In this document: positions 52,198-60,051 of the stretch, piece after piece
Position numbering within the stretch: the first letter of the stretch is position 1
How the letters are laid out: each line of letters starts with the position of its first letter
Source of the DNA: an uncultured Oscillibacter sp.
GTDB taxonomy: Bacteria > Bacillota > Clostridia > Oscillospirales > Oscillospiraceae
DNA: 64,000 bases
Reading direction: 5' to 3'
Assembly (NCBI GenBank): GCA_910587705.1
Contig: CAJUMX010000014.1
Span: forward strand, 29,531-93,530
Notes under the pieces: generated by a model
Told to the model about the DNA's origin: nothing
The model's database searches: none
What the model saw: the letters and a program-made list of their open reading frames with translations, nothing else
Program-made: the position numbers and the translations under genes

Positions 52198-55100
52198 TTA
52201 CTTTTCTAAGAAATTCTTCAACATCTGCGCTGCCTGCGCCCGGGTTGCCAATCCCTGTGGGGCTAACTGTCCATCGCCATAGCCACCCATGACGCCGTTC
52301 TCCACCGCCCAGCGCAGAGCCTCCAGCGCGTAGCCGCCGGCCTTGTCTGCGTCAGTGAAGTGAAGCTCCTTATCGGTAGCCGCGGGGCTTCCGGCGTACC
52401 GCCAGAGCATGACGGCCAGCTGTTCCCGGGTAATATGGTCACCGGGGCCGAACGTATCGCTGCTGTAGCCGGACACAACGCCCTTGGACGCGGCCCAGCG
52501 CACCGCCTCGGCGCACCACGCGCTGCCGGGCACATCCGCAAACTGCATTTGGTAATTGATCGAGGGACGTCCCTCACGGTTGTGGAGAATCTGGACCAGC
52601 TGCGCGCGGGTGATGGGCTTCCCGGGGCCGAAGGCGCCGTCGCCAAAGCCATTCATGAGGCCGTTTTCAAGGCAGTAATGCACGCCGTCATGATACCAGG
52701 CGGTGGTATTCGCGTCCGTAAAGGACCGGATGGGACAGGTGCTGTCCTGCGGGCAGTCCTCGTATCCATCGGCGATTCTGCCGAACTTGGCCCGGACGCT
52801 CACGCTGCCGAAGGGCATGACAAAGGTGTATTTCCCGCCGCCGGCCTCGGTCAGCACAATCGTCTTGCCGCTCTTGTCCGTGACGGTGAGGGCGCTTGTG
52901 TCATAGCCCTCGTCGGGCGTGACGGTCAGGGTGACCCGCGTTCCGCCGGAGGCTCTGGAGTGGCTGGCGCTGACCTTGCCGTGCTCCGTCTTTTCGATGC
53001 TTACGGAATAGGTGCTCGGGCCGCGATCGCTGGAACCGCCGCCGCTGGAGCCGCTGCCGCCGCCGGGGCCGTCGTTGTCTCCGCCAGGGCCGTCATCTCC
53101 ACCGGGGCCGTCGTCTCCGCCGGGTCCGGGATCGGGGCTGCCGCCGCCGTCGCTGTCGGGCGCATCGTCGGGGCGCGGATGGTTGCAGTCGCGGCAAGCG
53201 GTGCTGCCGTGGGCGTAGTAGTGGGGGGCTGTGCCCGTCTTCGCGGTGCAGCCCTCAAAGGTGCAGGCGTGGTAGTGGGTATCGCCGCCGTCTGTCCAGT
53301 CGTTTGACCAGATGTGGTTTTTATGGATGGTCAGAGGGCCGCTGTAAACTTTGTTGTTCGCTGTGTCCCACAGGTCAATTGCGTTTCCGTTCACTCTCGG
53401 CTCGCAGTTTTCGGGCCAATAGTCCGCGGGGAGGCTGATAACCGCCCTGGGGTCGGTATGTCCCTCACTGTCTTTGGGGAACTCATCCGCATTTGTCGCA
53501 TCCACCTTGATATTATAGTTGGAACAGTCGGCGGAGAAGCGGCCATTGCCTGTAACGGAAAACAAATTGTTGTATTTTTCGTCGTCATTCCTGGGCATAC
53601 CGCTGAGCAGCACACCGTCTGTCCCCGAAACATTCAACACCCCGGTATCGCCTATGGCAACGCTTCCGGCATGTATAACCGCTCCAAAGCCCGCCGTCGC
53701 GGTCAGGGTCCCGTTTACGGTTATAATGGAGTTTACCCCGCCGCTTGCGCCGATGTAGATTCCGCCGTTGGCGATGACATTGGCTCCCGCGTCTACGGTG
53801 AGGGAATTATAGTCGCCCCCGGCAATGTTGACCTGTTCGGTAATGGTCAGCACTCCCGGTCCGGCGAAGGTCAGCTCTGTTTTCTGCGGACCGCTTCCGC
53901 CGCCGCCGCCAGGAGCCAGCCCGCCAATACAGCTCTCGCCCTCGGTCACAATAGTCACGGCGGCGTCGGGGAGGGTTACGCTCGTGGCGTTGAAGCCCTC
54001 GGCAATGGTCAGGGTCCCGCTGGTGATGTTGCCGTCGGCGTCTTTCTTCACGTCTGTCCATTTGTAGCCTTGGGTGTTCCAGTTGGAGGTATCCTCAGTA
54101 TCAGCGTTGCTCAAATCCAGCTTCCCATCCGTCCCCGGCGGGTCCAGCAGCTTCAAGCCGCCGTTGGTGTAGTTTTCCGTAACCTTGTTGCCCCCTGCGT
54201 CCGTCTTCTCCACCGTCACCGTTCCGGTGCCGGAGAGGCCCATGCCCTTGATAAACGCGGACATCTCCTCCCCGGTGATGTCCACCGTCGGGTAGATTGT
54301 TACCCCGCCGTTGTTGACAATGGTTCCAAAGTTCGGCGTCCCCTGCGGCTTCTCCTCCAAAAGTATCTGGATGTCCCCCCCGTTGACGATGGTCCCGTGG
54401 TTTGTCAAACTCTCGAGGTCTATGATAGTAACCGAACCGCGTTCGGGAACCGTCAGCGTCGCTCCGTTGGTGATTGTGAGAGGGGTGCGTTCGGAGCACA
54501 TAACTCCCCTCACGGAGAAATCTGATGTGCTGCGGTCCCCGTACACGGTGTAGGTGCGCGCGGGGTATTCCACCACCGCGTTCAGCGTGCCCGTGAAGTT
54601 GTTTGTAAAGGAGGTCTCGCTAGAGAAAATTCCCGTGAAGCTGCCGCTCCCGGTCAGCGTCAGGGCGGCTGCTACGAGTTGCGTTACCGCGTTTTCGCCC
54701 TTCAGCTCCAGCTGGACGGAATCGGCCTGATGAATATTGAGCGTCCCCTCGTAGGAGGCCCCGTCCAGGGTCAGCTTGGCGGGGGTGCCCTCCGCCCCGG
54801 GCGTGTAGAACGCCCAGCCATCCCCGACCCAGTAGGCGGTGGGGGTGGTAACGCTGGAGTCTATAAAATGGGTGCCGGAATCAAATCCCCAGCCCTCGGC
54901 CCAGATTTTGCCGTCGGTTGTCATGACTCCCTCTATCTTTATAGGTTCTGCGCCGTCTACGTATTTGCCAAACACACTCAAAGAAATGGGGCGGTCGATT
55001 GTGATTTTGTCGATGACGCTTGACAGCTCTGTGGTGTTATTGGAATCGGGGGAAATCTGCACTTGGTTGCATTCTTTCACATCCAGGCTTTGGAACACAG

Positions 55101-55695
55101 GAGGCTTGCCGTTAATATTGACAAGCCCGGCGTTTTCCACCGCCAGGTCTCCGCTTACCGCGTTGGCATTTTCGGAGTTGATAAAAATTATGCTATTTCC
55201 GAACAACTTGGTAAATCGAATCGTGCCCCCGTCTACGGCGGGCTGATCATCGCTCAAAACCTCGAAGTACACAACTTTCTCCAAGGTCAGGGTGTGCCCG
55301 TTCAGGGAGAGTGTCGGGCCGCTGTCTCCCGTCCGGGTCAGAGTCAAATTTACGTTGTTCTGTGCGGTGGGGTCACCGGCCACCTTCAGATCGCCGCTGA
55401 GGGTCATTTTACCGCATATATATACATAACCGCGACTGCCAAAGACGGTCAGGACGCCGTCGGCGTAGGTCAGGTATGCTTTGCCTACCGGCGCATCGGT
55501 CTGCTCTGTTACGCCGCCTCCGCTGGCGCCGTCGTTGATTTGATAATATTTCCCGGCCTCCAGGGTGACCGATTGGCCGGCATTGTCCGTGATGGTGACC
55601 GGGCCGGCGTCCCCCTCCGCGGCCCACGCCGTCCCCGGCAGGAGGCTCAGGCACAGGGCCAGGGCGGTGATCATACTCAAAATTCTGTGTTTCAT
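52198..55695 (-). CDS. Large SLH-domain cell-surface protein
   Basis: Secreted wall-anchored protein of 1,165 residues. ATG 55695 follows AGGAGGG and opens a signal peptide (ILSMITALALCLSLLPGTAWA). Residues ~30-830 are a long beta-rich, likely beta-helical, region rich in Asn, Thr and Gly. A HYHACTFEGCTAKTG segment near 845 and CRDCNHPRPD give a Cys/His cluster. A Gly/Asp/Pro linker follows, then a bacterial-repeat domain (VTLTVTPDEGYDTSALTV) and three S-layer-homology repeats at the C-terminus (FGPGKPITRAQLVQIL, FGPGDHITREQLAVML, LATRAQAAQML). Probably an adhesin or S-layer-associated protein. It is divergent from the LytTR system at 56061. Confidence 0.92.
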   Translation of the reverse strand: MKHRILSMITALALCLSLLPGTAWAAEGDAGPVTITDNAGQSVTLEAGKYYQINDGASGGGVTEQTDAPVGKAYLTYADGVLTVFGSRGYVYICGKMTLSGDLKVAGDPTAQNNVNLTLTRTGDSGPTLSLNGHTLTLEKVVYFEVLSDDQPAVDGGTIRFTKLFGNSIIFINSENANAVSGDLAVENAGLVNINGKPPVFQSLDVKECNQVQISPDSNNTTELSSVIDKITIDRPISLSVFGKYVDGAEPIKIEGVMTTDGKIWAEGWGFDSGTHFIDSSVTTPTAYWVGDGWAFYTPGAEGTPAKLTLDGASYEGTLNIHQADSVQLELKGENAVTQLVAAALTLTGSGSFTGIFSSETSFTNNFTGTLNAVVEYPARTYTVYGDRSTSDFSVRGVMCSERTPLTITNGATLTVPERGSVTIIDLESLTNHGTIVNGGDIQILLEEKPQGTPNFGTIVNNGGVTIYPTVDITGEEMSAFIKGMGLSGTGTVTVEKTDAGGNKVTENYTNGGLKLLDPPGTDGKLDLSNADTEDTSNWNTQGYKWTDVKKDADGNITSGTLTIAEGFNATSVTLPDAAVTIVTEGESCIGGLAPGGGGGSGPQKTELTFAGPGVLTITEQVNIAGGDYNSLTVDAGANVIANGGIYIGASGGVNSIITVNGTLTATAGFGAVIHAGSVAIGDTGVLNVSGTDGVLLSGMPRNDDEKYNNLFSVTGNGRFSADCSNYNIKVDATNADEFPKDSEGHTDPRAVISLPADYWPENCEPRVNGNAIDLWDTANNKVYSGPLTIHKNHIWSNDWTDGGDTHYHACTFEGCTAKTGTAPHYYAHGSTACRDCNHPRPDDAPDSDGGGSPDPGPGGDDGPGGDDGPGGDNDGPGGGSGSSGGGSSDRGPSTYSVSIEKTEHGKVSASHSRASGGTRVTLTVTPDEGYDTSALTVTDKSGKTIVLTEAGGGKYTFVMPFGSVSVRAKFGRIADGYEDCPQDSTCPIRSFTDANTTAWYHDGVHYCLENGLMNGFGDGAFGPGKPITRAQLVQILHNREGRPSINYQMQFADVPGSAWCAEAVRWAASKGVVSGYSSDTFGPGDHITREQLAVMLWRYAGSPAATDKELHFTDADKAGGYALEALRWAVENGVMGGYGDGQLAPQGLATRAQAAQMLKNFLEK

Positions 55696-55965
55696 AGAAA
55701 TCCCTCCTGTGTTTCGCATAAGGTACACTTTATCCGCAACCAAATATTACGCCTAAACCGCGCCCGTTGAGGGCGTTTTTTTCTTGCCCATTTCCCTGAT
55801 TTGCGGTTGCGGAGAGAGCGTAGTCTGTGGTAAACTGGCGATACCCAGCGGGAACGCCCGCTCACACCAGCGGGCTTTGCGCGCGGATACCGCTTTGCCG
55901 TACCGTCTCCGTTGGCGTTTGCCGTTGGTTTCATTTTACCGTTAAGGTGTAAAAGGTCAATAACA
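55696..55965. other. Divergent intergenic region, left part
   Basis: No gene. It holds the upstream region of the SLH gene (minus strand) and GC-rich inverted repeats near 55847-55890 (AGCGGGAACGCCCGCT type). I could not fix a confident promoter for the SLH gene. Confidence 0.45.
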
Positions 55966-55997
55966 ACGCCTCGAATAGGCCTTGGTACGCCTCGAAT
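55966..55997 (+). promoter_or_regulatory. Direct repeat with 21-bp period, candidate LytTR operator
   Basis: ACGCCTCGAAT occurs at 55966-55976 and again at 55987-55997, giving an exact 21-base period, the spacing of AgrA/LytTR tandem sites. It lies 65-95 bases before the LytTR regulator gene. A TAAAAT at 56024-56029 could be the -10 box, with no good -35, as expected for an activator-dependent promoter. Confidence 0.6.
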
Positions 55998-56060
55998 TTA
56001 TGGTTTTCAAACGAATGTTTCCGTAAAATCCCGCCCAAACCGGCACAGGAGGTGTTTCTT

Positions 56061-56804
56061 TTGCATCTGATCATCGTTGAGGATCTGGAGACGGACCGCG
56101 AGCAATTGGCGGCGCTGCTCCGCCGGGACTGCGCCGGTCACGAGGAGCGCGTGGACATCTCTTTCTATGCCAGCGGCGAGGAATTCCAACAGCACTACCG
56201 CCCGAAATCCTGCGACGGGCTCTTCCTGGACATTATGCTGGGCGGGCTCAGCGGCATTGAGATCGCGCGGAAGGTCCGGGAAGCGGAGAAGCGCCTGCCC
56301 ATCATTTTTACGACCATCGGGCGCGACTATGCCGTAGACGGCTTCGCGGTCCGGGCCACGGATTATCTGATGAAGCCGCTGGACCCGGGGCAGGTCGCCC
56401 GGTGCATGGAGCGGCTGCGGGAATATCTGTCTGTACCGTCCTCCATCTCCCTGCTGGAAATCTCCGGGCGGGGACATTCCATGCCCGTGGACGTGGCGCT
56501 GGACGATATCTTGTACGGCCAGTATCTGGACCATGTCATGACCGTGTACACCGGCTCCGGCGCGTACCGGACGCGCAGCTCCTTCCAGGACTTCACGGCC
56601 CAGCTCCCCCACACCGGGCGCTTCTATGTCTGCGGCCGGGGGCTGGTGGTGAATCTGTCCCATGTGGCCCGGGTGCTGGACAGCGAGCTGCTGCTGAAAA
56701 ACGGGGAACGGCTCCCCTTCAGCCGGAACCGGAGGCAGGAGATTCAGCAGGCATACGCGGAGTGGACCGTTGACCGATCCCGGAAAGGAGGCTGGGCGCA
56801 GTGA
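56061..56804 (+). CDS. LytTR (AgrA-type) response regulator
   Basis: Receiver plus LytTR DNA-binding domain, 247 residues. VEDLETDRE near residue 5 is the acidic pocket, Asp near 57 in FLDIMLGG the phospho-site, and LMKPLDPGQV carries the receiver Lys. The LytTR domain from about 135 has ILYGQYLDHVMTVYT and the RGLVVNLSHVARV segment. TTG 56061 follows GGAGGT with 7-base spacing, which makes it the best start. It overlaps the kinase gene by 4 bases. Expected targets are itself and perhaps the divergent SLH gene. Confidence 0.9.
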   Translation: MHLIIVEDLETDREQLAALLRRDCAGHEERVDISFYASGEEFQQHYRPKSCDGLFLDIMLGGLSGIEIARKVREAEKRLPIIFTTIGRDYAVDGFAVRATDYLMKPLDPGQVARCMERLREYLSVPSSISLLEISGRGHSMPVDVALDDILYGQYLDHVMTVYTGSGAYRTRSSFQDFTAQLPHTGRFYVCGRGLVVNLSHVARVLDSELLLKNGERLPFSRNRRQEIQQAYAEWTVDRSRKGGWAQ

Positions 56805-58117
56805 ACATGGATATGTTCTGGTCCGCCACCGCCAGCCTGTTTGTCCGGGCCATCCCCGCCCACCTGATGGCGTACTACCCCTTCCGGGGGCACCTGCGGT
56901 TCCCGTTGTGGAAGGTGCTGCTGCCGGTAGTTCTGATTCAGAGCGTAAATTCCCTCCTTTATGGGTACGCCGTCGCGCAGACCGGCGTGGGGCGCACGGT
57001 GGAATATGGCTTTGCCCTTGTTTATATGGCGATCTACTTTTTCTCCGTCCGGGACGACCGGACGAAGGTGCTATTTTTGTATCTGTTCGTCACAGACTAT
57101 GTGCTGATCCTGCGGGGCGTGTCCACATTCATAGAGGCCCGCTTCTTCTACCATCCGGGCATGAGCCTGGATTCCTGGACAAGCGTCTTGTTCAACCTGG
57201 CGGTGCTGGCGGTGTCGGCCCCCTTCGCCCTCCGCTTTTTTGCCAACGCCAGGGATAAGGTCCTCAATACGGACGCGCCGGTGTTCTGGCGGACGATCTG
57301 GATGATTCCGGCCTTTACCACCGCCATCGTGATGAGTTTTACCAGTGATTTTCAGGCGGAAACGGTGCGCTCTTTTCGCTTTCTGTTTGCGCGGGTGCTG
57401 TTGCTGCTGTGCGTATTCGTGGTTTATTCCATCCTGCTGGACGCGCTGGATGGCATTCGCCGCCAGGCGGTCCTTGCGGAACAGGCCGGGGTGCAGGAAC
57501 AGCTCTTGAAGCTCCAGCGGACCCAGCATGAACATCTTTTGCAGTACAATGAAGAGGTGAAAGCGGCCCGCCACGATCTACGCCAGCACCTGAACGTGAT
57601 ATGGGCCTATTTGGACAAGCATAACATTGACGGCCTGAAAGACTATCTGACGGTTTACGAGAAAAGCCTGCCTCCGGATGTAAGGCAGACCTTTACGAAA
57701 AACTTTGCTTTGAATGTCGTATGCACGCACTACGCGGAAGAAGCGCGGAAATATGAGATCGACTATGATGTGGAGCTGGATATGCCGGAGCGGCTCTCCA
57801 TGAATGAATCGGAGGTCTGCGCCCTGCTGGGGAACCTGCTGGAAAACGCGGTGGAAGCCTGCCGGAAGGTCCGCCGTTCCGCGCCCTTTATCCGCGTACG
57901 GTGCGCGTGGGAGGACGGCCATATTGTGTTTGCTGTAGACAATTCCTGCGAACAGGAACCGGCGTGGAAAGACGGTCGGCTGCTCTCGTCCAAGCGGGCG
58001 GGAAGTTTCGGCACCGGCACCTGGACGATTCAAAGGACGGCGGAGAGAAGTGGCGGCATGGCGAAGTTTACGTACCAGAACAACGTATTTTATGCCTCCG
58101 TTTTCCTGTACGAATGA
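56801..58117 (+). CDS. AgrC-like sensor histidine kinase
   Basis: 438 residues: six or so membrane helices in the first ~215 residues, a coiled-coil dimerisation helix, the H-box AARHDLRQHLNVIW (His near 258) and an HPK10-type ATPase with NLLENAVEA and AVDNSC; the G box reads GSFGTGTWTIQRTAE, where GxGL is changed to GTWT. Start GTG 56801 follows AAAGGAGG. This class usually senses cyclic peptides, but no AgrB protease or AgrD peptide gene is next to it. Its 3' end overlaps the convergent recombinase gene by 28 bases. Confidence 0.9.
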   Translation: MNMDMFWSATASLFVRAIPAHLMAYYPFRGHLRFPLWKVLLPVVLIQSVNSLLYGYAVAQTGVGRTVEYGFALVYMAIYFFSVRDDRTKVLFLYLFVTDYVLILRGVSTFIEARFFYHPGMSLDSWTSVLFNLAVLAVSAPFALRFFANARDKVLNTDAPVFWRTIWMIPAFTTAIVMSFTSDFQAETVRSFRFLFARVLLLLCVFVVYSILLDALDGIRRQAVLAEQAGVQEQLLKLQRTQHEHLLQYNEEVKAARHDLRQHLNVIWAYLDKHNIDGLKDYLTVYEKSLPPDVRQTFTKNFALNVVCTHYAEEARKYEIDYDVELDMPERLSMNESEVCALLGNLLENAVEACRKVRRSAPFIRVRCAWEDGHIVFAVDNSCEQEPAWKDGRLLSSKRAGSFGTGTWTIQRTAERSGGMAKFTYQNNVFYASVFLYE

Positions 58118-58737
58118 CAACCCTTCTTTCCCGTCATGGACTGGAAGGGTAATCCCCGCTCCGCGGCCCAGCGGTAGACGGTGGTAATATGGATTCCCAG
58201 GTGTTCACAAAGGGCCTTGGCGGTGATCTCCCTGCGCCGCCAGCGCAGATACCACTCGTCAAAATCCTCCGGCACAGGCTTCCGCTCCGCTCCGAATTTC
58301 ACGCCCCTGGCTTTGGCGGCAGCGATGCCCTCCGCCTGCCGCTGGCGGATGTTCTCCCGTTCGCTCTGGGCCACATAGGACAAGAGCTGGAGAACAATAT
58401 CCGCGATCAGCGTCCCGGTCAGGTCCCGGTGATGGCTGGTGTCCAGCAGGGGCATATCCAGCACCCGGATGTCGGCTTGCATCTCCTTGGTAATATGCCG
58501 CCACTGTTCCAGTATTTCCTCATAGTTACGCCCCAGTCGGTCGATGCTTTTGATAATCAAAAGGTCGCCCGGCTTCAATTTTTTGATTAACTTCCGGTAG
58601 GCGGGACGGTTAAAGTCCTTGCCGCTCTGCTTGTCTAAGAATAGATTCACCTCCGATATGCCGAGGCTGGTCAGGGCCGCAAGCTGGCGGTCCTCGTTCT
58701 GGTCGCGGGTGGATACCCGGATGTAAGCGTAGGTCAT
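58090..58737 (-). CDS. Serine recombinase (resolvase/invertase family)
   Basis: Small serine recombinase of 215 residues. The catalytic Ser is residue 9 in YIRVSTRDQN; IIKSIDRLGRNYEEI and the arginine-rich RENIRQRQAEGIAAAKARG segments follow, then a C-terminal helix-turn-helix (ITAKALCEHLGIHITTVYRW). ATG 58737 follows GTGGAGG. A 26-base palindrome lies just upstream. It probably resolves or inverts DNA for the element to its right. It is at the border between the SLH/Agr region and the conjugative-element segment. Confidence 0.93.
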   Translation of the reverse strand: MTYAYIRVSTRDQNEDRQLAALTSLGISEVNLFLDKQSGKDFNRPAYRKLIKKLKPGDLLIIKSIDRLGRNYEEILEQWRHITKEMQADIRVLDMPLLDTSHHRDLTGTLIADIVLQLLSYVAQSERENIRQRQAEGIAAAKARGVKFGAERKPVPEDFDEWYLRWRRREITAKALCEHLGIHITTVYRWAAERGLPFQSMTGKKGCHSYRKTEA

Positions 58738-58750
58738 GGGGTGTACCTCC

Positions 58751-58776
58751 ACAATAGATTTTGTCAAATCTATTGT
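58751..58776. promoter_or_regulatory. Perfect 11-bp inverted repeat upstream of the recombinase
   Basis: ACAATAGATTT and AAATCTATTGT flank TGTC. The site lies 14 bases before the start codon and is AT-rich in a GC-rich setting. It may be a crossover (res) site or the operator for recombinase autoregulation. Confidence 0.65.
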
Positions 58777-59102
58777 AGCGGATAGGCCCCGCCCTGGGAC
58801 GGTCAATATCGCACCGCATTTTTATGGGAGGTTTCTGTCCCAAAACCGCAAATATACCCGCAGGGCGTTCCTGCTCTCAAAGACTTGTGGCTAAGGGAGA
58901 AGTAGGGGTTTCCGATGGAATAGGCAAGCAGGGCATGGGAATATCGTTTTCGATATTCCATGCAGCCTGTTGGGGTTCCCCCAAGCCCCGGACCGTCCGC
59001 TTTGCGTCCGGTCGAACACGCCTGACGGCGTGGCTTTTCCGCTCCCTACGGTCGCTCATTCCTGCACACCCGCGCAGGAAGTACGGGGCGCAGCAGCGCC
59101 CA
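58777..59102. other. Gene-free region with an imperfect inverted repeat, candidate oriT
   Basis: No supported gene. At 58933-58963 GCATGG(G)AATATCG and CGATATTCCATGC form a long stem with a TTTT loop and one extra G in the left arm. Further right are GC-rich stems such as GGACCGTCCGC/GCGTCCGGTC. Between genes of a conjugative element this could be a transfer origin or regulatory region; nothing proves it. Confidence 0.4.
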
Positions 59103-59651
59103 TCAGGTCTGCGCCGGGAACGGCGCAGTTTCACCATGGGAGATCAGCCGGGTAATGGGGTGAATCACCACAATCTCCCGGCCCATCTTCTGTGCGTAGC
59201 GCATGGTCGCCGCCGTCCCGCCGCGCCGTTCTCCGTTGTAGACAGCCAGCAGAGCGGCGGCGTGGTCTACTAAAAAGCGATTACGCTCTAGCATACAATT
59301 TTTGTGGTAAACCCTGCTGACGTAGACGATAGAATCCGCCCTGTCCAGAATCGAATGATAAAGGTCCCGCGATGAAGCTGACCACTTGTCCGCCTGCTCC
59401 TTGCAGGGGAGAATACAATGGAGCTTGATTGCAGGATTCTGCTCTCTCAGGTCAAGGACGGAGAGGGCCGGCCATGTATCGGTGGCCTCCGCCATCCCGG
59501 ACAGGAATTGCGTGAAACCGCCGTTGACCAGAGCGGTGATCTGCTCCGCCAGCACCGCTTTCAGCTCCACACACCGGCTGTCCATTTCATCATACTTCTA
59601 GGGAAACTTATGCGGGCGGTGGCCCGTGAACGCGCAGCAATTCTCTAACAC
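59103..59651 (-). pseudogene. DUF1273 (SLOG-superfamily) gene with an internal amber stop
   Basis: From GTG 59651 the frame reads CCAFTGHRPHKFP, then TAG at 59598-59600, then KYDEMDSRCVELKAVLAEQ. Family members normally have Trp after HKFP, so TGG became TAG. Beyond it the protein is intact: FLSGMAEATDTWPALSVLDL, ILPCKEQADKWSASSRDLYH, NGERRGGTAATMRYAQKMG and IVVIHP. DUF1273 proteins belong to the SLOG nucleotide-sensor superfamily and are common on plasmids and conjugative elements. Initiation at ATG 59585 could still yield 160 residues, but without the GHRP nucleotide loop. Confidence 0.8.
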
Positions 59652-59794
59652 GATTCACTATCCCCGGCGCAGCGCTCCTGATAGTCCCGGATAAACTCAT
59701 CCAGATATTCCAGGTACTCGGCCCCTCCGCCCTCAATCCGCTCCAGGATAGCGGTGATCCTCCCGCGGCTCTCGGCTTCTTCACTCTCTGTCAA
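59645..59794 (-). CDS. Small acidic protein of the element
   Basis: A 49-residue acidic, helical protein (LTESEEAESRGRITAILERI at the start) begins at TTG 59792-59794, which overlaps the stop of the upstream gene, and ends a few bases into the DUF1273 start. Overlap at both ends and codon use support a real gene. Function unknown. Confidence 0.55.
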   Translation of the reverse strand: MTESEEAESRGRITAILERIEGGGAEYLEYLDEFIRDYQERCAGDSESC

Positions 59795-60051
59795 GGTGTG
59801 CGCTTCGTTAAGACGGGTGCTTTCACGGGGACAACAACATCGTTGATAATGTCATTAAACAAATTATCCAGCATGGCCTCCGGCGTGTCAAGCTGCTCCG
59901 CTCCAGCTGATCCTGGTTCGTCAACCACGGTCCAGACATAGCCGATTTTTGGGGAGTAGACAATATCAAAGTAGCTCTGTCCATCAATGTAATTCTCAAA
60001 GGCTTTGAGAATGGCATCCAACTTTTTTCTCATTTCATTTGTGTAGATCAT
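59791..60051 (-). CDS. Hypothetical protein of the element
   Basis: An 86-residue soluble protein, ATG 60051 preceded by GGAAG, with text such as YFDIVYSPKIGYVWTVVDE near residue 28. No named family recognised. Its start lies inside the end of the surface-protein gene and its stop overlaps the next small gene, so all are in one transcript. Confidence 0.7.
   Translation of the reverse strand: MIYTNEMRKKLDAILKAFENYIDGQSYFDIVYSPKIGYVWTVVDEPGSAGAEQLDTPEAMLDNLFNDIINDVVVPVKAPVLTKRTP

Noticed and set aside
58877..59137. Arg-rich 86-residue minus-strand open frame in the candidate oriT gap
   Set aside because: Composition is that of GC-rich non-coding DNA, no ribosome site and no domain.
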